Virus record (IMG/VR): IMGVR_UViG_3300020546_000003
Location: 1 to 64,000 of that record
DNA: 64,000 nucleotides
Reading direction: 5' to 3' (one strand)
Source of the DNA: a virus
Part shown: piece after piece, positions 1 through 9,608 of the stretch
Layout: every line of letters begins with the position of its first letter
Numbering within the stretch: position 1 is the stretch's first letter
Made by a program: the position numbers and the translations under genes
The notes under the pieces: generated by a model
Databases searched by the model: none
What the model saw: only the letters and a program-made list of their open reading frames with translations
What the model was told of the DNA's origin: nothing

Positions 1-1581
1 AGGGAAATCAGAAGAGCAAAGTTCACTATAATCCATATCATTAGGGTTTTTACTAGATACAGATATAAACAAAGGTTCAACTTCATAAGAAACTGCTTCA
101 AAAAAACATTCTTTTCTATCTCTTTGTACATAAGCACTTTCTAATTGTACTCCACATACACAACCTACACCAGTAACATCAGTAGCTACTAAAGTCCATA
201 TAGAACCATTAAAAGGTTGAGGAGCTGTAAAAGTATAAGTAGGGTCAGAACAATCATCACAATAAATATTATCACTTTCTATTTCTATGAAATATTGAGT
301 AGTACAAGTACCAGTGTTAGTAGTTCCTTGAGTTACAGTACCAATTCCATCATAAGCTGCTTGTAATTCTGTTAAGAATCCATCTCCACAAACATTATTT
401 TTAAGAGATATAGAGTAGCTTTGTAAAGCTCTAGTACAAGTAACACCTTCAGTCCATGCTATAGAAGTAGCAGTATCTTGAGTACAAACTGCTTGAACAT
501 CTCCTATAAGAGTAACCACATCCCCAGCTGTAGCAGCAGCTAAAGTTGCACTTGTAGAATATATTTCATAAGTAGAAGTACCAAATGCTCGAGATAATCT
601 TATTGCTGTATTTTCTTCTGCTGTTGCAGTATAGTCAGTTTTAAAAGTAGCTAATGCTGTTGGAGTACCATCATCTGTTCTTGTTACAGTATAAGCATAC
701 AAACCATCTACTAAAGTATATCCAGAAGGACAAGTAGTACAATTAGGAATTGTAGGAGTAACAGAAGAATCAAAAGCTGTTGGAGTAGAACTATCACATA
801 CAACTAATTTATAAGTTGAGTAAACTCCTGATCTAGATAATCTAGATACAGCTGTACCAATATACTGAGCTTGAACTCTTCCTAGTGCTTCTTGATTACC
901 TGCATCAGCTACAACCAAAGTAAATTCTGTACAGTTTACAGTAGCATAACCACTTGGAGTATCACAAGATACAACTTTAGAAGCTCTTACATATTTAGAA
1001 AGTAATTCTCCACCTATAGTTTTTCTTTTATTGATTGCATCAATCATTGCATCTGCAACTACATTACAATCTACTAAAGCTCCACAATTATCTGCACATT
1101 CATCAGTACAAGGTAACTGAATAGTAAATGCTTCAGTTAATGTATTGTAGTGAGTAGTAGAACTAGCTCCTAAAAGATTTCCTATAGGTGCTCCAGATAA
1201 TGTTAGGTAGAAATTCATATCTTTACCTTCTTGTAAAGATAAAGTTTTAGTAGCATCCACACCATCATAACCAATTCTTACAATCATATTCTGAGGTGCT
1301 TGGCTTTTATTACCAACCCAAGATTTAATACTTGATGCTTTAATTGGAAGAGATTTTGGTGTTTCATTTGTTAGACCAATTCCCATAGGAAAAGATCTAA
1401 CATCTCTACCCCAAGCTATTATAATAGCATTGTTTGTAGGATATGAAGGAGTAGTTACTGCTTGATAAGTTCTAGCATCGAAAACTCCAATTTGAAAATC
1501 ACCTAAATCATAAGTTGATCCTGTAGAAGGAATAGAACCTAAGTTTGTGATAAATGCATTTCTGTACGGTTGTGTTGCCAT
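1..1581 (-). CDS. Virion structural protein, partial (C-terminus beyond window)
   Basis: An open frame starts at the ATG at 1579-1581 (MATQPYRNAF...) and runs leftward off the window without a stop, at least 527 residues. It is rich in Thr, Ser and Gly, with many Cys pairs (for example CDTPSG, CTTCPSG, CDDC) in its middle and later part, as in beta-rich virion proteins. It is the most distal visible gene of the capsid block. By position it could be a ring, head-fibre or tail-associated component; no family motif is recognised, so the exact role is open. Confidence 0.7.
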   Translation of the reverse strand, partial: MATQPYRNAFITNLGSIPSTGSTYDLGDFQIGVFDARTYQAVTTPSYPTNNAIIIAWGRDVRSFPMGIGLTNETPKSLPIKASSIKSWVGNKSQAPQNMIVRIGYDGVDATKTLSLQEGKDMNFYLTLSGAPIGNLLGASSTTHYNTLTEAFTIQLPCTDECADNCGALVDCNVVADAMIDAINKRKTIGGELLSKYVRASKVVSCDTPSGYATVNCTEFTLVVADAGNQEALGRVQAQYIGTAVSRLSRSGVYSTYKLVVCDSSTPTAFDSSVTPTIPNCTTCPSGYTLVDGLYAYTVTRTDDGTPTALATFKTDYTATAEENTAIRLSRAFGTSTYEIYSTSATLAAATAGDVVTLIGDVQAVCTQDTATSIAWTEGVTCTRALQSYSISLKNNVCGDGFLTELQAAYDGIGTVTQGTTNTGTCTTQYFIEIESDNIYCDDCSDPTYTFTAPQPFNGSIWTLVATDVTGVGCVCGVQLESAYVQRDRKECFFEAVSYEVEPLFISVSSKNPNDMDYSELCSSDFP

Positions 1582-1613
1582 TTTATTTTATTTGTTTAAA
1601 TTTATTTTTATAA

Positions 1614-2276
1614 TTAGTTTTGTTTAACTTTCCTACTATCTGCTAGTTGATAACCTATTGAATTTTCTGAACTTCTAAAGAATTCTTCTACAGCATAGTT
1701 TATGATTTCATCCATAAACCTATCATCTATAGGTAGAGGTTGGTTTGTTGAATTTGTGTTGTCTATATTAATGTATCCTTCTATATCAAAAGTTGGAAGA
1801 TTTAAATAATAAGTAACAGTTATTTTAGGTATAGTAAAATCTGTTTTATATACTTTTATAGAGTTAGATGCTATTTGGTGAAATGTCCATTCCCAATCAA
1901 AGTCTGGTTTTTGGTTTTCATCAAATTCTAAAAGGTTTTTATTTTGACCTTTAGAGGGTCTAGAAAAGATTACCTTTTTGCATTTGTCTTTTACAGCTTC
2001 ACAAGTTACAGATATACATTCAAAAAAGTTTGAGTCTATTGGAAATTCTATAAAATCTCCTTTATCTATACCATTTATTTTTGAGGTTGTAACTACTAAA
2101 GATTGTATGTCATCTATTAGGATAGAGTCTTTATTCTTTAGTTTATCATTCTCCCAGATATTTTTAACTTCATTTATGATTAAAGCAAATCTGGCTTTAT
2201 CACATTGAATGTTAAATTCTGTATTACCTTTATTTATTTTTAATAAAAACTTCTGATATGCTATTTCTGGATTCAT
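1614..2276 (-). CDS. Putative structural protein (head-tail connector candidate)
   Basis: 220 residues, starting MNPEIAYQKF. It has mixed alpha/beta character with a helical C-terminus (DRFMDEIINYAVEEFF). It lies 32 bases from the Cys-rich structural gene and 16 bases from the next gene, so it belongs to the late transcript downstream of the major capsid gene. Connector or ring proteins sit here in related phages, which is the only basis for the role suggested. Confidence 0.55.
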   Translation of the reverse strand: MNPEIAYQKFLLKINKGNTEFNIQCDKARFALIINEVKNIWENDKLKNKDSILIDDIQSLVVTTSKINGIDKGDFIEFPIDSNFFECISVTCEAVKDKCKKVIFSRPSKGQNKNLLEFDENQKPDFDWEWTFHQIASNSIKVYKTDFTIPKITVTYYLNLPTFDIEGYINIDNTNSTNQPLPIDDRFMDEIINYAVEEFFRSSENSIGYQLADSRKVKQN

Positions 2277-2292
2277 TTTAAACCTTTAGTTT

Positions 2293-3258
2293 TTAGCCAA
2301 GGTTTTTCATAGTCTTAGCTTTTTTATCAACTGCTTCTCTCAACTGTGCTAATTCTGTAGAAAAAGAATCAGATTTTAATAATTCAATAGAACCTTCTTC
2401 AGTATCTCTATAATTAACTCCACCTCTAAAATAACATTTATCTGTAGGATTAAACTTAACTATATTTAAGATTACAGCTTTTTTGAAAAGATTTGCTGTC
2501 ATTATATCTTCATTCTTTAAAGAACAAGCATTATTGAATTTTTCTGCTTGAGCAACAATCATTGTTTTTTCATATAACAACTCTTGTAAAAGATCTTCAG
2601 ACATATTTCTCTTAGGTTTGTACCCTAAGTAATAAGCAATTTCCCAAGCTCTATCATAATTTACTTTATCTCCAAATAACTCAGATAAGTGTTTACCTTT
2701 AGCTATATCTATTCTTACTCTTTGTCTAGCATCTTTGTTTATTTCATCTTCAGTTGTTAAGAGGTATTTAGCTTCTCTGAACTTAGGATCTCCAGCTTCT
2801 TCTTTAGTGCCTGGTACTAGATTGTTAAACTTTAAGAAAATAAGAGCTACTTTATGATAAGGATTATCTGTAGGACTTAAATTATAACTTTTACCTTTGA
2901 TGTCCATGTATGCATTACCAAATGCATCATCTCCAAGAACTACACAAAAATCATCCCAGAATTCAGATTTAGGAGATAAGTCAACACCTAAAGTATCTTC
3001 TAGGTCTTGTTTTAACTCTGTAATTTCTTTAATTTTTTGTTCTTTTTCTTTACCTTTTAAAACCAATACACTTGGATGAGTTACATCTAAACCTGTAGAG
3101 AATTTTTTTAAGTTATGATTGTAAGGACAAAAAATTAATTTACTAGTATCTGGGTAAGAACTTTTTTTGTAATCAGAAAGTCCTGAAGGATCTTTCTCAA
3201 TGTATCTTTGTTTTACTTGATATGACTTAGATAAGTCAATAGTTGAATCAGTGTTCAT
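2293..3258 (-). CDS. Late-block protein of unknown function next to the capsid gene
   Basis: 321 residues, starting MNTDSTIDLS. It is mostly helical and charged, with a Lys/Glu-rich stretch near residues 70-95 and a basic C-terminus. It lies immediately downstream of the major capsid gene in the same late transcript. No motif was recognised. A virion or assembly role is inferred only from position. Confidence 0.6.
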   Translation of the reverse strand: MNTDSTIDLSKSYQVKQRYIEKDPSGLSDYKKSSYPDTSKLIFCPYNHNLKKFSTGLDVTHPSVLVLKGKEKEQKIKEITELKQDLEDTLGVDLSPKSEFWDDFCVVLGDDAFGNAYMDIKGKSYNLSPTDNPYHKVALIFLKFNNLVPGTKEEAGDPKFREAKYLLTTEDEINKDARQRVRIDIAKGKHLSELFGDKVNYDRAWEIAYYLGYKPKRNMSEDLLQELLYEKTMIVAQAEKFNNACSLKNEDIMTANLFKKAVILNIVKFNPTDKCYFRGGVNYRDTEEGSIELLKSDSFSTELAQLREAVDKKAKTMKNLG

Positions 3259-3300
3259 TTTGGTTTTTTGGTTTTTGGTTTTTTAAAAATTTAGTATATC

Positions 3301-4998
3301 TTAGTAAGGAGCAGACAATTCAAATAAGATTGATTTTGTAGGATCTTTCAACCAGATATTAGATTGATTTTCCATGATAGTTGTAGAACCATCAAATCTA
3401 CTTGAAGCTACATTACCTCTACCTGCTGAAGGAGCATATGGAGATGTTCTACCTGCAATATAAGTTACTTTAGTACCTGGCATTCCTGCATTTCTTACTA
3501 AGTAAATATTTGCTCCAGTATCTACACCTTTAGCCCATTCTACTTGAGAAGTTACTTGAGCAGCATTTGTTGATGCTGAGTCTGTAACATCAAATATAGC
3601 AGAAGTGTAAGAATGTTTAGGGAAACCTCCAATATAAGGTTCATCTTCAGTTCTTGAGAACTGTGAATCAAATGCTGGGTTATGTTCTATTTCAAGAGTA
3701 CCTAAACCAGAGATGAATACAGATTGCATTCTATAACCAGAAGATAATTGAGATATACCATTTATTTCACCTACTTTTTTAACTATACCAAGATCAGCTG
3801 CTTGTAATACTGCACCAGCTTGATTAGCTGTTCTATTTAATTCTTCATTAAAGATTCTTTGAAGTTCATTAACTGCACCTCTACCACCTTGTAATTTGAA
3901 TTTTCTCATATAATCAGGAATGTCTGGTCTGTTTCTGAAAACTTGTCCAAATACATTCATTAAAGCTTGTTTAGAGTATCTAGGGATTTTAGCCCAGTTA
4001 CCTCTTTTCATTTGTTGGTATAAACCTTCACCTATGATTTGAGATTTGTTTCTAGCACCTTGTATAACACCTCCTTTTGCCCACATAAGATCTCTTTCTT
4101 CATCTAACATTAATTGTTTCATGATAAGAGCATCAGCCATAGACATCCAAGAAGCTGTACCAGGTTTAATACCTTGCATACCATCAGTACCTAATTTACC
4201 ATTACCTTCACCAATAACCATATAGAAATTAGGGTCATTTGGATTTAAAAGGTTAGAGTTACCTCCTACAAAGTCTACAGGAGTAGTACCATTATTTTTA
4301 TTGAATTGTAGATTCAATCTTTGAGCATTACCTGTGATAGTATACTCAACACCTCTTCTACCTCCCAATTGATGTTTTAATTTCATCATACCAAAAGAGT
4401 TCTCAATACCTGCAAAGTTTTCTGTGAATTCTCCACCTGTACCTGAAATTCTAAAGTATTGTGTACCTACAGATAAATATTTTTTATCAAAGTATTCATC
4501 TCTATTGTTAGTTACTAGTCTTACTTTGTAAATAAAACCTTGACCACTTTGAGCAGATGCTACATCCACAATGTAAAGATTTTGTCCATCTCTGAAGTCT
4601 GGAGTAATTCTTGTTCCAATTTGGAAAGTTGGTTCTAGATTACCATCACCTAAACAGATTTCAAATAATTGACCATCTTGACCTGGTTTAGCTATATCAG
4701 TACTCATTTCCTCTTTTACAGTAACACCATCTAATTGGTAAGGCATGTTGAAAGTTAATTCTCCATCATCTCCATTTAAATAGATAGTATTTTTTTGTAA
4801 TTCTGTCATTGACAATAATGGTGTAGAGATAAGAGACCATTGATTCCATGCTGAGAGAACTCCCATATGAGTAGATCTAATATCATCTCCAAACATCTTT
4901 AATAAGTTGTTTGAGTCTGTAAAAACTCCAGACATTCTATAATCTGCTTTTTTTACTACTAAGTTATTGCCAAAATTCTGAAAAGTAGGTGTTGCCAT
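3301..4998 (-). CDS. Major capsid protein
   Basis: 565 residues, MATPTFQNFG to ELSAPY. Its length, Gly/Asn-rich composition and place after portal and scaffold-like genes fit the HK97-fold major head protein of crAss-like phages. The central region has QGARNKSQIIGEGLYQQM, and the body alternates beta-rich and helical segments. Translation starts after an A-rich leader. The C-terminal peptide WLKDPTKSIL is repeated almost exactly in a small early protein at 46534-46782. The call rests on gene order and general character, not on a structural match. Confidence 0.8.
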   Translation of the reverse strand: MATPTFQNFGNNLVVKKADYRMSGVFTDSNNLLKMFGDDIRSTHMGVLSAWNQWSLISTPLLSMTELQKNTIYLNGDDGELTFNMPYQLDGVTVKEEMSTDIAKPGQDGQLFEICLGDGNLEPTFQIGTRITPDFRDGQNLYIVDVASAQSGQGFIYKVRLVTNNRDEYFDKKYLSVGTQYFRISGTGGEFTENFAGIENSFGMMKLKHQLGGRRGVEYTITGNAQRLNLQFNKNNGTTPVDFVGGNSNLLNPNDPNFYMVIGEGNGKLGTDGMQGIKPGTASWMSMADALIMKQLMLDEERDLMWAKGGVIQGARNKSQIIGEGLYQQMKRGNWAKIPRYSKQALMNVFGQVFRNRPDIPDYMRKFKLQGGRGAVNELQRIFNEELNRTANQAGAVLQAADLGIVKKVGEINGISQLSSGYRMQSVFISGLGTLEIEHNPAFDSQFSRTEDEPYIGGFPKHSYTSAIFDVTDSASTNAAQVTSQVEWAKGVDTGANIYLVRNAGMPGTKVTYIAGRTSPYAPSAGRGNVASSRFDGSTTIMENQSNIWLKDPTKSILFELSAPY

Positions 4999-5034
4999 TT
5001 TTTATAATTTTTTTTATTATTTGTTTATTTAAGT

Positions 5035-6240
5035 TTATTTAAACCTATCAAATGTGGTAGGTCTGTTAAAAGTTTGTTTTTGTTTTTTAGTTTCTTCAGG
5101 AAACTCAGTATTTTTTCTAGTAATATTACCTTCTCTTATAAGTTGGAAAGTTTTTTTATTAGTTTCCTTTTCTATTTCTTTTTTATCTCCCACAGAATCA
5201 AAGTCTTTAACCATTTTAACAAGTTTTAAAAACTTTGCAGGATCAGATTGGATTTCTTGTATTTTTAAAAGATAATCAGAAGCTTTTCTTCCACCTTCAA
5301 TTACATGTTTAGTATCAAAATAAAACTTTTCTAATTCTTTTTTTTCTCTATCAGGAGTAGAATCTTTGTAGATAGCTTCTTTGAAAGTTTTTATGTATTT
5401 TTCTTGAGATTCTCTTTGATATTTAGCTTGTCTTTCTTGTTCTTGTAAAAGAGTTTGTCTATCTTCTTGTATAGCTTTCACTAGTGCTTCTTTTGCTTCT
5501 TCAGCAGCTTCTGATAAAGCTTCAGCTCCTTGATCTTTTAAGAACTCGATGTATTTTTTTGTATTTTTATCAGAAGCACCTAAAGCTTCTTGATAATTTT
5601 TTATTAATTCTTCAGCATGATCAGGATCTTCAGGATCATAAGAATCTATATTTTTTTGGTCAGCTTCAAATTTTGCTAAATCTTCAACTCTACCTCCATT
5701 TTTTATAAACTCATAAAAAGACTTATATTGTTCTCCTAGTTCTTCTTCTTTTTGTTGTAGAACAGATTCAGCTTTCCACTGTGCTTGTTTGATAGCTAGT
5801 TCTTGAAAAGATTCATCATCTAGCTCTAAATCTTCTATAGGTTGACCTTTTTCATCTTCTACAGGAAACCATTCTCCAGATTCTACTAACATCTTATAGT
5901 ATTGAGTTCTATCTAGACCTGTTGATTTTGTATTCTCAGTAGTAGGTTTATTATCTTTACTTTTACCAGAGTCTTTTTGAGTATCTTCTGTAGTAGTAGG
6001 TTCTGCACCTAAAACAGATAATTCCTCCTCTGTCATACTTGGGATTTCTCCAGGTATTAAAGTTTGATTGGGAATTACTGTGGTTTCAGTTTTGGTGTTT
6101 TCTACAGTTTCTGTTGTTTCTGTAGTAGCTCCAGGAGCATTATCTAAAGACTCTCCTGACAAAGCTTGAATCTCATCATCAGATAATGAGGCAACTTGAA
6201 AATCAGACATTTTTTTTGGTTTTTTGGTTTTGTGATACAA
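5035..6240 (-). CDS. Acidic coiled-coil protein, probable capsid scaffold or assembly protein
   Basis: 401 residues. The N-terminal third is Thr/Glu-rich and low in complexity. It is followed by a long Glu/Lys/Gln-rich helical region (about residues 150-340) and a basic tail (KKQKQTFNRPTTFDRFK). An acidic, coiled-coil protein directly before the major capsid gene is typical of scaffolding proteins. It lies 36 bases from the capsid start. Scaffold function is inferred from composition and position. Confidence 0.6.
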   Translation of the reverse strand: MYHKTKKPKKMSDFQVASLSDDEIQALSGESLDNAPGATTETTETVENTKTETTVIPNQTLIPGEIPSMTEEELSVLGAEPTTTEDTQKDSGKSKDNKPTTENTKSTGLDRTQYYKMLVESGEWFPVEDEKGQPIEDLELDDESFQELAIKQAQWKAESVLQQKEEELGEQYKSFYEFIKNGGRVEDLAKFEADQKNIDSYDPEDPDHAEELIKNYQEALGASDKNTKKYIEFLKDQGAEALSEAAEEAKEALVKAIQEDRQTLLQEQERQAKYQRESQEKYIKTFKEAIYKDSTPDREKKELEKFYFDTKHVIEGGRKASDYLLKIQEIQSDPAKFLKLVKMVKDFDSVGDKKEIEKETNKKTFQLIREGNITRKNTEFPEETKKQKQTFNRPTTFDRFK

Positions 6241-6309
6241 TATTACAAAATATTATTCATATAAAAAAATGAGTATCAATACTTTGCTTTAATATGTTAA
6301 AATGATACT

Positions 6310-6630
6310 TTAAGTTGTAAGTAATCTTTTTATGTGCTCAAAAAGATAAGCTTGTATTTCATGATTGTTAAAATCTATTTCTACTCCAGCATAATTTAAT
6401 ATATACCAAGTAGCGTGGATTAATTCATGATCTAAAGTAGTATTATTGTTATAAAATAATAGAAAAGAACTTGGACCAGGAAATTGATAGAATATACCAA
6501 ATACATTATCTAGGTCTTCTATTAATTTTGTCTCATTAGGATAATTTAATTTAACCCATTTTTGACATTTTTCTTTATCTTTAAAACTAAATATGGGAAA
6601 ATTAAAAGGTTCAACTATTATTTTTTTCAT
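6310..6630 (-). CDS. Small protein with HExxH zinc-protease motif
   Basis: 106 residues. HELIH at about residues 79-83, followed by ATWYIL, matches the metallopeptidase HExxH signature in a predicted helix. The frame overlaps the portal stop by one base, so it is translated with the portal. It could be a capsid maturation or lytic protease, or a catalytically dead fold. The third zinc ligand cannot be assigned with confidence. Confidence 0.5.
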   Translation of the reverse strand: MKKIIVEPFNFPIFSFKDKEKCQKWVKLNYPNETKLIEDLDNVFGIFYQFPGPSSFLLFYNNNTTLDHELIHATWYILNYAGVEIDFNNHEIQAYLFEHIKRLLTT

Positions 6631-9524
6631 TATTTAGAAGGTTTTGGTTTAGTTCTAGCATTTTTAAGTTGAACTTTAGCTATATCTAGTTTTATCTTTC
6701 CTAACTTTTCATCATTTTTAGCTTCTTTATCTGCTAGTTTTGATTCTTTGTTTAGAACATCCATATCAGTTTTATGTTTCTTGTTAGCTAACTGTAACTG
6801 ATTTTGATTTTGTTCTCTAGAAGTTTGTTGTTTTATTTTCTCTGTTTGAGTTTTAGCTCTAAAAGCATCTTCTTTAGCTTTAATGTCTCTAGCTTGTAAA
6901 CTTAATTTTTGTTTCTCTAAAGAATGTTTTCTAGAAGATTCTAAGAATTTATGAGAATTGTCTAAGGTAGAGATATATTGATCATGGGAAAGTCTAGATT
7001 GTTCTATAGCTATTTTACCTTGTTCTATAGCATCTATCATATTATTATCAGCAGTATCTGTGTCAAAACCCATTACTTTTATAGAAGCTTCTTGTATTTT
7101 AGCTTCTCTATTGAGTTGATTTTGTTCTGCTTCAAATGCTTGAGCTTTATCTAAGGCTTCTTGTTGAGCTTTAATTTGTTGTTGTTGCATTTCTTGCTCA
7201 TGTTGTCTTTGAGCTTCTACTTCTTTTCTTTGATCTTCTTCTGCAACCTCCAAAGCTTTTTGTATAGCATTGATGTTTTTCAAAGATATGATAGATATAA
7301 GTTTAGACATAGGTAGGTTAGTAGTATTGTTCTCTACAGCTAATCTTCTAGCTAAATCTAAGTCTTGTAAAGTTTCTTGAGCATTATCTACATTTACACC
7401 CATATTCTTTAAGAGTAAATCTGTACCTGTAGTTTTTATGAAAGCATTGCCTAGGTCAGAAGTTATATAGTCCAGAGTAATGTCTCCTTTAGTACTAGCA
7501 ACATATTGTGCTAGGTCTATAAGCATTGTTAGTTTTCTTCTCTTATAGTTATAGAAGTTTTCATTGTAGGGTTCTGTAATTGCATAAGAATTCATTACAG
7601 CTGCTTGAATACCTGTAGCTGTTTCTGAAGCTTGAGTTTGTCCTTGTCTTTGTGGGGTAATACCTATTTGTTTGAAACCCATATCTTCTATAATAGCAGC
7701 CATTTGTAATAACTGCATAGCTTTTTCAGTTTCTCCTAAGTCTAGAACAGTAGTTTGATTAAATTGCACAGAACCTCCTGTGTTTGAAACAGATGTATCT
7801 AAAGGCACAATTCCTAACTCTCTACCTATAGCTAATCCTTTTTCTAAAGCTTGTTCTCCTCCCCAATCTTTAAAGTTAGATAAAAGTTTAACATCTAAGA
7901 AAGCTATCTTACCATTATTTCTTTGAGCTATACCATAAGCTTGATTTACAAGGGCATTATAAAATATCTGATAAGGTTTTAGTAGATCTACAAGGGAATT
8001 GGATTTAGCATTTCTATTGTTGAAGATACCTCCTACTACAGGAAGTTTTGGTTCAAAAGGAGTAAAATCCCCTTTGAATTGGAAAGGACAAGGTTTAACA
8101 TCAAAGTAAATAGCATTTCTATCTCTATCTTCTGTAGATTGAGAGAAATTAGCATTTATTTTACATCCTTGCCATATTTGAGTATGCCAAGTCCATACTA
8201 CACTATTTACAGGAAAGTCTTCGTTATAATTAACAAGAGGGGTGTCTCTTATTTCTTTTATATTGAAAAGTTTTGGGTTAAAAGATTCATCTACTATTTG
8301 TGTGGTAGCTTCACCAGTTTCAGGATCAGCTATAGTTAAGTAACCTATTCTAGATTGACTTCTCCAATAAGCTTCTGTAACTTGAACTAAGTCTCCTGTT
8401 GCAAATTGGAAATTAGGAAAACCTGTGTTTAAGTCTTCATAACCCAAAGTAGGAAGATTTCCTACAGGAGTATTATTCCAAGGGTCAAATCCTATAGAAG
8501 TAGTTACATTTGCATAATCTCTGTAAGCAGGAAAAGGATACATTGTAGCATTAAAGAACTCTCCATATACATTTCCTTGTGTCTCTCTATAGTCTTTAGG
8601 GTATAATTTTTTAATTTGCTCTTCAGCCATTCTCCAACCAAATCTATCTATTACTGTAGATTTGTTCATATAGAATACTCTACCTACATAATCTCCTTTT
8701 TCTATATGTGGAAGATCTGGATGCTGATGGAAAAATACATTTAAAGGGTTCCAATATTCTAGATTATAACCTGTAGGTGTGAGGTACATATGTGAAAAGC
8801 ATCTATCTGCTATCAACATATCTGTAAACTCTACTTTTTCTAGTTCTCTAAAGTTAAATCTTTTTCTATCATTAGAAAGTACAGCTTGTCCCCATTCTTC
8901 AGCAGAAGTTCTGTAGTCATACCTCATATATTTTTCAATATTCTTAGGAGTTAACTCCTGGTATTTTTCTTGAACTTGTTGTTGGTATTGTTGAGCTTCT
9001 TCTTCTGTTTTGAAGTCTTTCTTGTTAGGGTCTATTCCTTGTTGTTGTAACTTAAGAGTTATTTCTCTTTGGATTTCTTCCATCATAAACTGATGTAATA
9101 AATCAGTCTTAACTCTTAATCTTTCATTAGTAGCATCTGGTCCACTTTCCACCACAGAAAATATATCAGGTCTCTTAAGGTATTCTCCTACTAAAAGTTG
9201 AACAGCCTTACCTATAATATCATAATGTTTTAAGTGAGAAGGAATTTCAAACTCTTGAGATATAGCAGATACTAAATCTACATACTCATTCTTTCTCATA
9301 TAATGGGCTAAATCAAACTCTTTAGATACTATCTTGTAGTTTTCCTTTAAAGCCATATTTTGAGCAAACTGATACCTTCCTACAGCTTCTAAAGCATCCA
9401 TAGTATCTTTCATCCATTTGGACACACCAAATTTATCCAACTCTTCTAGTTTCTTAGTAAGAGGTAGTTGTTGTCTGGGTAAAGCTGCATTTAAAGGTTT
9501 GCTTGTATCTATAGCACTTGTCAT
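6630..9524 (-). CDS. Portal protein
   Basis: 964 residues between terminase and scaffold-like genes, the usual place of the portal. The body (about residues 30-640) is alpha/beta with aromatic-rich stretches (YRTSAEEWGQAVL, IWQGCKINANFSQS). The last 250 residues are a long Gln/Glu/Lys-rich coiled coil. Portals of crAss-like phages are large, and this long helical tail is consistent with a barrel or extension. The protein would form the packaging vertex with the large terminase encoded just upstream. Confidence 0.78.
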   Translation of the reverse strand: MTSAIDTSKPLNAALPRQQLPLTKKLEELDKFGVSKWMKDTMDALEAVGRYQFAQNMALKENYKIVSKEFDLAHYMRKNEYVDLVSAISQEFEIPSHLKHYDIIGKAVQLLVGEYLKRPDIFSVVESGPDATNERLRVKTDLLHQFMMEEIQREITLKLQQQGIDPNKKDFKTEEEAQQYQQQVQEKYQELTPKNIEKYMRYDYRTSAEEWGQAVLSNDRKRFNFRELEKVEFTDMLIADRCFSHMYLTPTGYNLEYWNPLNVFFHQHPDLPHIEKGDYVGRVFYMNKSTVIDRFGWRMAEEQIKKLYPKDYRETQGNVYGEFFNATMYPFPAYRDYANVTTSIGFDPWNNTPVGNLPTLGYEDLNTGFPNFQFATGDLVQVTEAYWRSQSRIGYLTIADPETGEATTQIVDESFNPKLFNIKEIRDTPLVNYNEDFPVNSVVWTWHTQIWQGCKINANFSQSTEDRDRNAIYFDVKPCPFQFKGDFTPFEPKLPVVGGIFNNRNAKSNSLVDLLKPYQIFYNALVNQAYGIAQRNNGKIAFLDVKLLSNFKDWGGEQALEKGLAIGRELGIVPLDTSVSNTGGSVQFNQTTVLDLGETEKAMQLLQMAAIIEDMGFKQIGITPQRQGQTQASETATGIQAAVMNSYAITEPYNENFYNYKRRKLTMLIDLAQYVASTKGDITLDYITSDLGNAFIKTTGTDLLLKNMGVNVDNAQETLQDLDLARRLAVENNTTNLPMSKLISIISLKNINAIQKALEVAEEDQRKEVEAQRQHEQEMQQQQIKAQQEALDKAQAFEAEQNQLNREAKIQEASIKVMGFDTDTADNNMIDAIEQGKIAIEQSRLSHDQYISTLDNSHKFLESSRKHSLEKQKLSLQARDIKAKEDAFRAKTQTEKIKQQTSREQNQNQLQLANKKHKTDMDVLNKESKLADKEAKNDEKLGKIKLDIAKVQLKNARTKPKPSK

Positions 9525-9608
9525 TAATACATAAATTATTGTAGCACAATATTACATAAAATATTCCATATTTTAGAATTGATAACTAATATCAGTTATT
9601 TTGGTTAT